Part shown: in pieces, positions 1 through 8,380 of the stretch
Layout of the letters: each line of letters begins with the position of its first letter
How positions within the stretch are numbered: position 1 is the stretch's first letter
DNA from: Leifsonia sp. SCN 70-46
Lineage (GTDB): Bacteria > Actinomycetota > Actinomycetes > Actinomycetales > Microbacteriaceae
Reading direction: 5' to 3'
Assembly: GCA_001725325.1 (NCBI GenBank)
Contig: MEFY01000002.1
Span: 62,001-126,000 of the forward strand
Length of the DNA stretch: 64,000 nt
Notes under the pieces: generated by a model
What the model was told of the DNA's origin: nothing
Databases searched by the model: none
The model's input: the letters and a program-made list of their open reading frames with translations, nothing else
Program-made: the position numbers and the translations under genes

Positions 1-284
1 GCGGGCTCGTGCGCGAGGTCGTGGGATGCACGGGCTACCGCGCGGCGGTCCGTCGACGGGCGCGAGAGCTCGGCGCGGCGGGATGCGGAACGCTCCTGCT
101 TGCGCGAGACCGGACGCTCGACCCTGCCGGAGCTCGCGCGCGCCTCGCGGCGGGAGCTGAACTGGGGGGCGGCGGGAGCGGGGGCCGTGGCATCCACGAA
201 GCGGAAGGGGTCGCTCATCGGCCGGGACTCGGGACTGCCGAGACCGAACAGGTCATCCATGTCGGATGGCGTGTTGTCAGCCAA
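1..284 (-). CDS. Hypothetical protein, N-terminal part only (runs off the left edge)
   Basis: The first 94 or so codons of a minus-strand gene are visible; the rest lies beyond position 1. The reading frame opens with TTG at 284-282, preceded by a purine-rich AGGGA about 12 bases upstream; an in-frame ATG at 260 is an alternative. The visible part starts MADNTPSDMDDLFGLG and becomes Ser/Arg/Ala-rich, looking like a disordered cytoplasmic N-terminus. A convincing sigma-A type promoter lies upstream at 334-362. The neighbouring gene is a secreted cell-wall hydrolase, so an envelope protein is possible, but no domain is visible and I do not assign a function. Confidence 0.55.
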   Translation of the reverse strand, partial: MADNTPSDMDDLFGLGSPESRPMSDPFRFVDATAPAPAAPQFSSRREARASSGRVERPVSRKQERSASRRAELSRPSTDRRAVARASHDLAHEP

Positions 285-333
285 AAGCGGGTGGTTCCCT
301 TCGGGCGGAGAGACGGACCTGACGAGGCTACGG

Positions 334-362
334 GATATATCGGGGGGAGCTCCCATTGTCAC
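334..362 (-). promoter_or_regulatory. Putative sigma-A promoter of the left-edge gene
   Basis: On the minus strand GTGACA (357-362) and TATATC (334-339) are separated by 17 bases, close to the TTGACA/TATAAT consensus. The spacer contains the 10-bp palindrome GGGAGCTCCC (345-354). It reads toward the gene starting at 284. Confidence 0.5.
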
Positions 363-421
363 AGGAAGATAACAGGTTCGCCAGTTCTGTCCCCCGGCGT
401 GGCGCGTTCAGCGCCCCCGGA

Positions 422-1147
422 TCAGCCGGGCGGGTAGAGGTATGTGGCAGAGCCGGCCGAGATCACGCGCTGGCCGTAGGCGTGGTAGTTGCCGTAGTTG
501 TACTCCTCGACGAGCACCGAGCCGTCGCCGTAGACCTCTTTGACGTAGGCGACGTGCTGGTAGCCGGTCACCGCGACAGCGCCCGCGATGGGCGTGCTGC
601 TCACGGGCCAGCCGTGCGAGTACCACGCGTCGGTCCACGAGTCGGCGCTGCCGCTGGCGAGGTTGCTCCAGTCCCAGCGGAAGGGCGCGCCGGTGTACCC
701 GGCGTCGCGGTTGAGCCGCCACGCCACGAAGTCGACGCACTCGCCGTAGTAGTAGCGCAGGGGCGACAGCCCCTCCATGCCCGCCCACGGGTAGTCGTCG
801 CCAGCCTGGCGCGGACCCGGGTCGCGGTAGACGTAGGAGGAGGCGAGCGCGGCGGCGGCGTTGGCGGCCGCGAGCTCCTCGGGGGTGGTCGCCGTGAAGG
901 CGTCGCGCGAGGCGGAACTGGCGACGGCGTCGGCCGCGACCTGCACCGACTGGGCGCCTATCGACGAGGCGAGAGGGCCGGTGGCCGGGGTCTCGACGGT
1001 CGTCGTCGCGTAGGCCGGGAGGGCGACGCAGGCGAACATCCCGCTCACCGCGGCCATCGTGAGCAACACGCTCGCCGGGCTCTTGCGCGCTGCCTTGCGC
1101 TGGCTCTTCGCCGCTACCGCAAGGCGGTCGGTATTGCTTCCATCCAC
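422..1147 (-). CDS. Secreted CHAP-domain peptidoglycan hydrolase
   Basis: A 241-residue exported protein. The GTG at 1147 is chosen because a strong GAGGGGG ribosome site lies about 7 bases upstream; an upstream ATG at 1213 has no such site. A basic N-terminus and hydrophobic stretch ending in PAYA form a signal peptide. The C-terminal half is a CHAP domain: the nucleophile Cys is in YYYGECVDFVAW and the His in GYQHVAYVKEV, which in this family cleave amide bonds in peptidoglycan (amidase or endopeptidase). The linker contains RDAFTATTPEELAAA, almost identical to a segment of the NlpC/P60 protein at 2001-2705, so the two exported hydrolases share a non-catalytic module. The exact bond cleaved cannot be read from sequence. 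Confidence 0.85.
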   Translation of the reverse strand: MDGSNTDRLAVAAKSQRKAARKSPASVLLTMAAVSGMFACVALPAYATTTVETPATGPLASSIGAQSVQVAADAVASSASRDAFTATTPEELAAANAAAALASSYVYRDPGPRQAGDDYPWAGMEGLSPLRYYYGECVDFVAWRLNRDAGYTGAPFRWDWSNLASGSADSWTDAWYSHGWPVSSTPIAGAVAVTGYQHVAYVKEVYGDGSVLVEEYNYGNYHAYGQRVISAGSATYLYPPG

Positions 1148-1222
1148 GTTTCGTATCCCCCTCGGTGGTGCTGGGACCTCAACCACGGTACGTCTCATGG
1201 CCCCCCACGGCAAGTCGGCGCG

Positions 1223-1720
1223 CTACGCGGCGGGGGCCAGGTACTCCTCCCAGTCGGGCATCGAGCGCTCGACGCCCCGCACGAGCCATGTGCTCCCGTG
1301 GGGCGGGCGGGGGGTCATCCGCAGCTTCCACGACATCTCGGCGGGCGTCCTGTCACCCTTGATGTTGTTGCACCTGAGGCAGCACGCGACGAGGTTCTCC
1401 CAGCTGTCCTTGCCGCCGCGCGAGCGCGGAAGCACGTGGTCGATCGTGTTGGCCGAGCCGCCGCAGTAGCCGCAGCGGTGGTTGTCGCGGCGCAGCACGC
1501 CGCGGCGCGACACGGGCACGTGACGGCCGCTGGGGATGCGCACGTAGGTGCGCAGGATGATGACGGACGGGCGGTCCCACGCGCCCGTCGAACCCCAGAC
1601 CGGATGCTCCGCGTCGGCGGCCACGATCGTGGCCTTCTGGTTCATGACGAGCACGAGCGCCCGCTTGAAGGACACCACGGCGAGGGGCTCGTAGCCCGCG
1701 TTCAAAACAAGGGTGCGCAA
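1223..1720 (-). CDS. HNH endonuclease
   Basis: A 165-residue protein with the conserved actinobacterial N-terminus RTLVLNAGYEPLAVVSFKRAL and a C-terminal HNH nuclease domain: paired CxxC motifs (CGYCGG and CLRC) bind the structural zinc and IDHVLPRSRGGKDSWENLVACC carries the catalytic His/Asn. The start is TTG at 1720, with AGAGGA seven bases upstream; in-frame codons further up would encode an unrelated low-complexity extension. The family is very common in actinobacteria, but its physiological substrate is not established. It is transcribed away from the NlpC/P60 gene, and its leader (1721-1960) contains an intrinsic terminator and further hairpins next to the ribosome site, described separately. 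Confidence 0.88.
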   Translation of the reverse strand: MRTLVLNAGYEPLAVVSFKRALVLVMNQKATIVAADAEHPVWGSTGAWDRPSVIILRTYVRIPSGRHVPVSRRGVLRRDNHRCGYCGGSANTIDHVLPRSRGGKDSWENLVACCLRCNNIKGDRTPAEMSWKLRMTPRPPHGSTWLVRGVERSMPDWEEYLAPAA

Positions 1721-1728
1721 CTGTGTTC

Positions 1729-1758
1729 CTCTCGAAAGAGCCTGCACGGCTTGCAGGC
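1729..1758 (-). promoter_or_regulatory. Two small hairpins around the ribosome site of the HNH gene
   Basis: On the minus strand a 7-bp stem (1740-1746 with 1752-1758) is followed directly by a 4-bp UUCG-type hairpin (1729-1732 with 1737-1740) whose 3' arm contains the AGAG of the Shine-Dalgarno sequence. This could limit ribosome access. Seen in sequence; function inferred. Confidence 0.4.
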
Positions 1759-1805
1759 GTTCGACCTCCCCGAGACTCACGCATGAACTGAAGCTGCAGG
1801 TAAAC

Positions 1806-1833
1806 AAAAAGGCACCGTCGCAAGACGGTGCCT
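1806..1833 (-). terminator. Intrinsic terminator upstream of the HNH gene
   Basis: A perfect 10-bp GC-rich stem (1810-1819 with 1824-1833) with a 4-base loop is followed on the minus strand by a run of five T. It lies about 86 bases upstream of the HNH start codon, after the separate terminator of the NlpC/P60 gene. Confidence 0.75.
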
Positions 1834-1960
1834 CGGCGCTACAAGCTGCCCTGTCGTATGTAGAAGCGCGCGCGCATGTCCCTGGTTTGGACACTGCACC
1901 CGATCGACATCAGACTCTCCGGTTCACTAATGGATCCCAAGGATTTCAGGGTAACCCAGA
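1806..1960 (-). ncRNA. Putative structured leader or small RNA ending in an intrinsic terminator
   Basis: Reading the minus strand from about 1960 down to 1806, there are successive potential stems: TGTCC/GGACA around 1880-1895, a longer stem with CUACA/UGUAG arms around 1843-1872, and then a strong terminator. No coding frame is convincing here. It could be a small RNA, a riboswitch or attenuator leader for the HNH gene, or simply the tail of the upstream transcript. I do not recognise a known RNA family, and no clear promoter was found. Confidence 0.3.
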
Positions 1961-1962
1961 AT

Positions 1963-1992
1963 CGCCGGGGCGCCCGTGCAGGCGCCCCGGCG
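1963..1992 (-). terminator. Terminator of the NlpC/P60 gene
   Basis: A perfect 12-bp stem (1963-1974 with 1981-1992) with a 6-base loop lies 8 bases after the stop codon of the gene at 2001-2705. There is no clear T-tract. Confidence 0.65.
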
Positions 1993-2000
1993 ACACTCGG

Positions 2001-2705
2001 TCAGATGCCGAACCTGACGATGTAGTAGTCGTCGGTCCAGAGCGGGCGCACGCTCACGACCCCGCCCTCCTGCGGTGCGTCGAGGATCATGCCGTCGCCC
2101 ATGTAGAACCCGTCGTGCCCGTCCATCACCACCACGTCGCCGGGCAGGGCCGCCGCCGGATCGATGACGGTGCCGGCCGCACCCTGGCTCGAGCTGCCGT
2201 GCGGCAGGGAGACGCCGAACTGCGCGTAGACGTACATGACGAAGCCGGAGCAGTCGAAGCCCGACGGGTCGGCGCCGCCGAACACGTAGGGCACGCCCTG
2301 GTACTGCAGGGCCGTCGCGACGACGTCGCCGAGGCTGAAGCCCGACGGCAGGGGCGGGTCGGTCAGGTAGGCGGGGGCCGACGTCGCCGACGCGGCGACG
2401 AGCTGCTCGGGCGTGGTGGCGGTGAACGTGTCGCGCACGGCGGGCGCGAGTGCGGCATCCTCGCTCACGGCGATGCTCTGGGCGTCGTCGACGGTGACCT
2501 TCTGCAGCCGCTCGCTGGCCTGCGACTCGGCGCTGGGCACCTGCTCGGCGTAGGCGGGCACCGACACGGTGGCGAGCAGCGCGGGCACGACGAGCGCCGC
2601 CGCGACCGCGCTCACGGCGTTCACGCGCCGCCGCCGCACGAAGGCCTGCGGCACCGCCCGGACGAGCTCGGGCGCGACGTGGACGTGGTTGTCTGACAGT
2701 GACAA
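2001..2705 (-). CDS. Secreted NlpC/P60 (C40) cell-wall endopeptidase
   Basis: A 234-residue exported protein starting with TTG at 2705, which has GGAGG eight bases upstream. An Arg-rich N-region and hydrophobic core ending in VPAYA form the signal peptide. The C-terminal ~110 residues are an NlpC/P60 domain with the nucleophile Cys in GFDCSGFVMYVYAQ and the His in MDGHDGFYMG. Family members cut the D-Glu to diamino-acid bond of peptidoglycan stem peptides. The linker contains RDTFTATTPEQLVAA, shared with the CHAP protein at 422-1147. It has its own promoter (2764-2792) with a palindrome just upstream, and its own terminator (1963-1992), so it is probably monocistronic and separately regulated. 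Confidence 0.9.
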   Translation of the reverse strand: MSLSDNHVHVAPELVRAVPQAFVRRRRVNAVSAVAAALVVPALLATVSVPAYAEQVPSAESQASERLQKVTVDDAQSIAVSEDAALAPAVRDTFTATTPEQLVAASATSAPAYLTDPPLPSGFSLGDVVATALQYQGVPYVFGGADPSGFDCSGFVMYVYAQFGVSLPHGSSSQGAAGTVIDPAAALPGDVVVMDGHDGFYMGDGMILDAPQEGGVVSVRPLWTDDYYIVRFGI

Positions 2706-2763
2706 GAGGGGACCTCCAGAGGAAAGGTCGTCCGCGGGGAATCGGGTCGCGGAAGACCTAGCG

Positions 2764-2792
2764 ACTATAGGAAGGTCATTGTTGACCCGTCA
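2764..2792 (-). promoter_or_regulatory. Putative promoter of the NlpC/P60 gene
   Basis: On the minus strand TGACGG (2787-2792) and TATAGT (2764-2769) are 17 bases apart, about 60 bases before the TTG start. Confidence 0.5.
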
Positions 2793-2793
2793 T

Positions 2794-2812
2794 ACAGACA
2801 GATCGGTCTGTC
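2794..2812. promoter_or_regulatory. Palindromic operator candidate
   Basis: Two overlapping perfect inverted repeats, ACAGAC-N6-GTCTGT (2794-2811) and GACAGA-N4-TCTGTC (2797-2812), lie directly upstream of the -35 element of the NlpC/P60 promoter. The symmetry resembles TetR-type operators. It does not match the DtxR/IdeR consensus, although a DtxR-family gene is next door. Confidence 0.4.
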
Positions 2813-2832
2813 AGGAACCTGAGGGGGAAAGC

Positions 2833-5202
<2,370 letters not shown>

Positions 5203-5207
5203 GCCGC

Positions 5208-5214
5208 TAGCCTA
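5208..5214. promoter_or_regulatory. Shared bidirectional -10 element
   Basis: The heptamer TAGCCTA reads TAGCCT on the plus strand (5208-5213) and TAGGCT on the minus strand (5209-5214). Each lies exactly 6 bases before the start codon of its gene (5220 and 5202). No consensus -35 element is evident; any would lie inside the opposite coding region. Confidence 0.5.
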
Positions 5215-5219
5215 GGTGC

Positions 5220-5438
5220 ATGCGCCTCTGGGTCCCCGCCGCCGAACGGCGGCCCAACCCTGCTCCCGTGAACACCGACGACCGCAAGGCGTTCCTCGCG
5301 GGGACGGTGCTGTGGCTCGTCGCCCTCGTGGTCGTGCTGGTCGTCGCGCCGGGCGCCCTCATCTGGACGTGCGTCGCCGGCCTCGTCATCGGCGCGATCG
5401 GCCTGGCGTGGTCGATCTGGCGGCACCGGGCTCAGTAG
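5220..5438 (+). CDS. DUF2530 family small membrane protein
   Basis: A 72-residue protein starting MRLWVPAAERRPNPAPVNTDD, followed by two transmembrane helices (about residues 26-45 and 48-66). The PxPV-TDDRKAFLAGT pattern and size fit the actinobacterial DUF2530 family, whose function is unknown. It is predicted to be leaderless and sits in the serC/DUF3027/cold-shock neighbourhood, which from memory has a counterpart near serC in mycobacteria. Confidence 0.75.
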   Translation: MRLWVPAAERRPNPAPVNTDDRKAFLAGTVLWLVALVVVLVVAPGALIWTCVAGLVIGAIGLAWSIWRHRAQ

Positions 5439-5944
5439 GAGCGCTCGGACTCGTCGTCATCCTCGTCGAAGTCGTCGTCGTCATCCTCGTCGTCGAGGAG
5501 GTCGTCGTCGTCCGACTCCTCGTCGTGCGAGTCGATGTCGACGCCGTCGAGGTCGCCGCCGTGCAGCGTGTCGCTGCCCAGGTCGTCGTCGTCATCCTCG
5601 TCGGGCTCGTCGTCGTCATCGTCAGACTCGTCGTCCTCCGACTCCGCCGCGGCCTCCTGCGCAGCCTTGTAGTCGGCGAGGCGCTCGCTCCACGGCACCC
5701 AGTCGGGCGCGAGCAGCGCGCCCTCGGCGGGCATGAGCTCGGCCTCGAGCACCGTCGGCTCCTCGCCCTCGACGCGCGCGACGGAGACCGTCCAGCGCCA
5801 GTCGGGGTAGCCGGGCTGCGCGGACGCGAACAGCAGGGAGACGACGCCGTCGCCCTCGTCCACGGTCTCGATGTAGTCGCCGACCGTCGAGGCCGGCGTG
5901 ATCTCGCGCAGCGCGGCGCGGGCCAGGTCTTCGAACTCAGGCAT
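5432..5944 (-). CDS. DUF3027 family protein with acidic tail
   Basis: A 170-residue protein. The start at 5944 (MPEFEDLARAALREITPA) overlaps the end of the cold-shock gene by 8 bases, indicating translational coupling. Residues 1-100 contain a compact domain with GYPDWRWTVSVARVEGEEPTVLEAELMPAEGALLAPDWVPWSERL, characteristic of DUF3027. From about residue 105 it is almost pure Asp/Glu/Ser, ending SERSY; the repetitive GTC/GTC-like DNA there is this acidic tail, not a non-coding repeat. The function of DUF3027 is unknown; constant linkage to a cold-shock gene suggests an RNA or nucleoid role. The frame overlaps the end of DUF2530 by 7 bases. Confidence 0.8.
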   Translation of the reverse strand: MPEFEDLARAALREITPASTVGDYIETVDEGDGVVSLLFASAQPGYPDWRWTVSVARVEGEEPTVLEAELMPAEGALLAPDWVPWSERLADYKAAQEAAAESEDDESDDDDDEPDEDDDDDLGSDTLHGGDLDGVDIDSHDEESDDDDLLDDEDDDDDFDEDDDESERSY

Positions 5945-6320
5945 CCAGCTCGTCCGCGACCCGACGCAGCATCGCGGCGATCTTCTGGCCGTGCGCGCGG
6001 TCGGGGTAGCGGCCGCGCTTGAGGTTCGTGCCGATGCCGTCCATGAGCTTGACGAGATCCTCGATGATGATCGCCATGTCGTCGGCCGGCTTGCGGTTGA
6101 GCTTGGCGAGCGAGGGCGGCGCATCCAGCACGCGCACCGAGAGCGCCTGGGCGCCCTTCTTGCCGTCGGCGATGCCGAACTCGAGCTTGGTGCCCGGCTT
6201 CACGCCGGTGGTGCCTGCAGGCAGGGCGGACGCGTGCAGGAAGACCTCCTGGCCGTCATCAGAGCTGATGAAGCCGAAGCCTTTCTCGTCGTCGTAGAAC
6301 TTGACCTTGCCGGTGGGCAT
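5937..6320 (-). CDS. Cold-shock domain protein with C-terminal extension
   Basis: A 127-residue protein, about twice the length of a typical CspA. Residues 1-66 are a cold-shock domain with the RNA-binding motifs RNP1 (KGFGFIS) and RNP2 (EVFLHAS). Residues 70-127 are an alpha-helical extension (LVKLMDGIGTNLKRGRYPDRAHGQKIAAMLRRVADELDA). The same architecture is known in mycobacterial CspB-like proteins. It probably binds single-stranded RNA or DNA. AAGGAG lies eight bases before the ATG. It is co-transcribed with the overlapping DUF3027 gene. Confidence 0.9.
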   Translation of the reverse strand: MPTGKVKFYDDEKGFGFISSDDGQEVFLHASALPAGTTGVKPGTKLEFGIADGKKGAQALSVRVLDAPPSLAKLNRKPADDMAIIIEDLVKLMDGIGTNLKRGRYPDRAHGQKIAAMLRRVADELDA

Positions 6321-6387
6321 CGCGGTACTCCTTATTGCTGTTGCCTCCAAGACTAGAGGACGCGGCACACCCCGTATCCTTGTCGGT

Positions 6388-6639
6388 GTGGCAAATGACG
6401 ACACTGTGACCTCCCGACGCGCCGAGCGCATCCTCGCGTACATGCTCGCCTCGGCCCTGGGGCTGTCGATCATCGCCATGCTCGCGTCGATCATCGGCGG
6501 CCAGAGCATGGACGGCGTGTGGCCCGTCATCCGCGTGCTCCCGCTCATCGGACTTCCGATCGGGGTGCTCCTCCTGCTCGCCCTGCTGGTCGTCAGCAGC
6601 ATCCGCCGGGGTCGTGAAGCGAAGGATGCCCGCAACTAA
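6388..6639 (+). CDS. Small two-helix membrane protein, hypothetical
   Basis: An 83-residue protein starting with GTG at 6388, with TATCCT (6375-6380) seven bases upstream, a leaderless arrangement. After a charged N-terminus (ANDDTVTSRRAERI) come two transmembrane helices (about residues 17-38 and 48-70) and a basic tail RRGREAKDARN. No catalytic motif is seen. Its last 14 bases overlap the start of the XPB-associated gene, so the two are probably translationally coupled. Confidence 0.7.
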   Translation: MANDDTVTSRRAERILAYMLASALGLSIIAMLASIIGGQSMDGVWPVIRVLPLIGLPIGVLLLLALLVVSSIRRGREAKDARN

Positions 6640-8380
6640 CGACTCGGTCCTCGCCTACGCGGGGCACCTCCGGTCGCTCCCCGACGCCGACCTCGTCGAG
6701 CTGCTCGCCGCGCGCGAGCTGCGCGAGGCCGGGATCAAGGACTTCTTCGACCTCGCCGACGCCCTTCTCGATCCCGCGTCGGTGCAGGCCGCACTCTCGC
6801 GCCTCGACCGCCCCACGCTCGCGGCCCTCGCCGCGGGCGACGGCACGCCCGCCGCCGTGCACGTCGGGCTCGCCACCCCCGACGGCGTCCCGGCGGCCGT
6901 GACGCGGCAGCTCGAGTCGTGGCCGTCGCTCGGCCTCCCCTCCCCCGCCGAGCTCGCGGACGAGCCCGCCCCCACCCCGCTCGCACCCGTGAGCGTCGTC
7001 GACGCGCGCTTCACCGACACCGTCGCCGCCGAGCGCGCCTTCGGCACCACGACCGCCGTCGTCGAGCTCGTCGCCGAGCTGCAGCACGAGTCGGCGCGCC
7101 AGCTCGCGCGCGGCGGGATCGCCCTGCCCGACAGCAAGCGCCTCGCCGCGGCCATGGGCGTGGACAACGACGACGTGCCCGTGCACTTCGAGATCGCCTC
7201 GCGCGCGGGCCTCGTCGCCCTCGACTCCGGCCGCTGGATGACGACCGCCACGAGCGGCGCCTGGCTTCGCGACGGCTGGGGGGACCGCTGGGCGGTGCTC
7301 GCGGGTGCGTGGCTCGAGCGCCTGCCCCACGACATCCGCGCGATCCTCGGCCGCAGCGCGCACGCGACATGGGGCGAGCGCCTCGACGAGTTCGTCACGT
7401 GGCTCTACCCGGCGGGCGGCTCGTGGATGCGCGACCGCGTGCTCACGTACTCGCGCGACGCCGAGCTGCTCGGCATCACGGCCCACCAGGTGCCGAGCAC
7501 CGCCGGGGTCGCCCTGCTCACGAGCGGACCGTCCGCCGCCGCGGCGGCCATGGGCGCCGTCTTCCCGGCCGAGATCGACAAGGTCTACGTGCAGCCCGAC
7601 CTGTCGATAGTGTCGCCGGGCCCCCTGCGCCCCGCCCTCGACTCCCGCCTGCGCGGCATCGCCGACGTGGAGGCGCGCGGCATCGCGTCCACCTACCGGG
7701 TGTCGACGGCGAGTGTGAACCGGGCGATGGCGGCGGGCGAGACCGAGGAGTCGGTGCGGGCGTTCCTCGCGGAGATCTCGCTCACGGGCATCCCGCAGCC
7801 GCTCTCGTACCTGCTCACCGAGGCCGCAGCGCGCTACGGGCTCGTGCGCGTGGGCGCGCTCGAGGGCGACCGCTCGTACGTGCGCTCGACCGACGACACC
7901 CTGCTGCGCACGCTCGTCGTCGACGTGCGGCTCGCGTCGCTCGGGCTCACGCGCGCGGGCGACCGGCTCGTGAGCCGCTTCGACCGCGACCTCGTGTTCT
8001 GGTCGCTCGCCGAGGCGCGCTACCCCGTCGCCGCGGAGGACGCCGAGCGCGAGATCGTCGTGCTCGAGCGGCCGCGCGCCGTGCGGTCGGCCGCCGCCTC
8101 GTCGGACTCGACGGCCTCGCTCATCGAGCGGCTGCGACTGGGCAGCGCCGCCGAGACCGGCGACACCGATGCGGCGTGGCTCTCGCGCCAGCTCGACGTC
8201 GCCATCAAGGGCAAGCTCGCGCTCACCGTGACGATCCGCATGCCCGACGGCACCGACGTCGACTACCAGCTGGAGCCCGCGAGCGTGGGCGGCGGGCGCC
8301 TGCGCGCGCGCGACCGCAAGGCCGACATCGAGCGGACGCTACCCCTCTCGAGCATCGTGTCGGTGGGGCCGCCGAACTAG
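6626..8380 (+). CDS. XPB/Ssl2-associated N-terminal domain protein (helicase_C_3 type)
   Basis: A 584-residue protein without helicase motifs. The N-terminus LAYAGHLRSLPDADLVELLAARELREAGIKDFFDLADALLDPASVQ, the winged-helix-like middle, and the segment VYVQPDLSIVSPGPLRPALDSRLRGIADVEARGIASTYRVSTASVNRAM identify the domain found at the N-terminus of eukaryotic XPB and as a stand-alone protein beside bacterial XPB. The ATG at 6626 is chosen for GAAGCGAAGG directly upstream. It presumably partners the helicase at 11343, although here a 3-kb glycoside-hydrolase-like gene separates them. The last 42 bases overlap that convergent gene. Confidence 0.85.
   Translation: MPATNDSVLAYAGHLRSLPDADLVELLAARELREAGIKDFFDLADALLDPASVQAALSRLDRPTLAALAAGDGTPAAVHVGLATPDGVPAAVTRQLESWPSLGLPSPAELADEPAPTPLAPVSVVDARFTDTVAAERAFGTTTAVVELVAELQHESARQLARGGIALPDSKRLAAAMGVDNDDVPVHFEIASRAGLVALDSGRWMTTATSGAWLRDGWGDRWAVLAGAWLERLPHDIRAILGRSAHATWGERLDEFVTWLYPAGGSWMRDRVLTYSRDAELLGITAHQVPSTAGVALLTSGPSAAAAAMGAVFPAEIDKVYVQPDLSIVSPGPLRPALDSRLRGIADVEARGIASTYRVSTASVNRAMAAGETEESVRAFLAEISLTGIPQPLSYLLTEAAARYGLVRVGALEGDRSYVRSTDDTLLRTLVVDVRLASLGLTRAGDRLVSRFDRDLVFWSLAEARYPVAAEDAEREIVVLERPRAVRSAAASSDSTASLIERLRLGSAAETGDTDAAWLSRQLDVAIKGKLALTVTIRMPDGTDVDYQLEPASVGGGRLRARDRKADIERTLPLSSIVSVGPPN

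Noticed and set aside
1840-1960. tRNA or c-di-AMP riboswitch upstream of the cell-wall hydrolase or HNH genes
   Set aside because: No cloverleaf, TψC-like arm or recognisable ydaO-type conserved blocks could be found; left as an unnamed structured region.
2794-2812. DtxR/IdeR box
   Set aside because: Although next to a DtxR-family gene, the palindrome lacks the TTAGGTTAG-type core of that consensus.
5440-5640. Tandem GTC/CGTCGTCATC-like repeat
   Set aside because: It is coding sequence for the Asp/Glu-rich tail of the DUF3027 protein; the frame is continuous and properly terminated.
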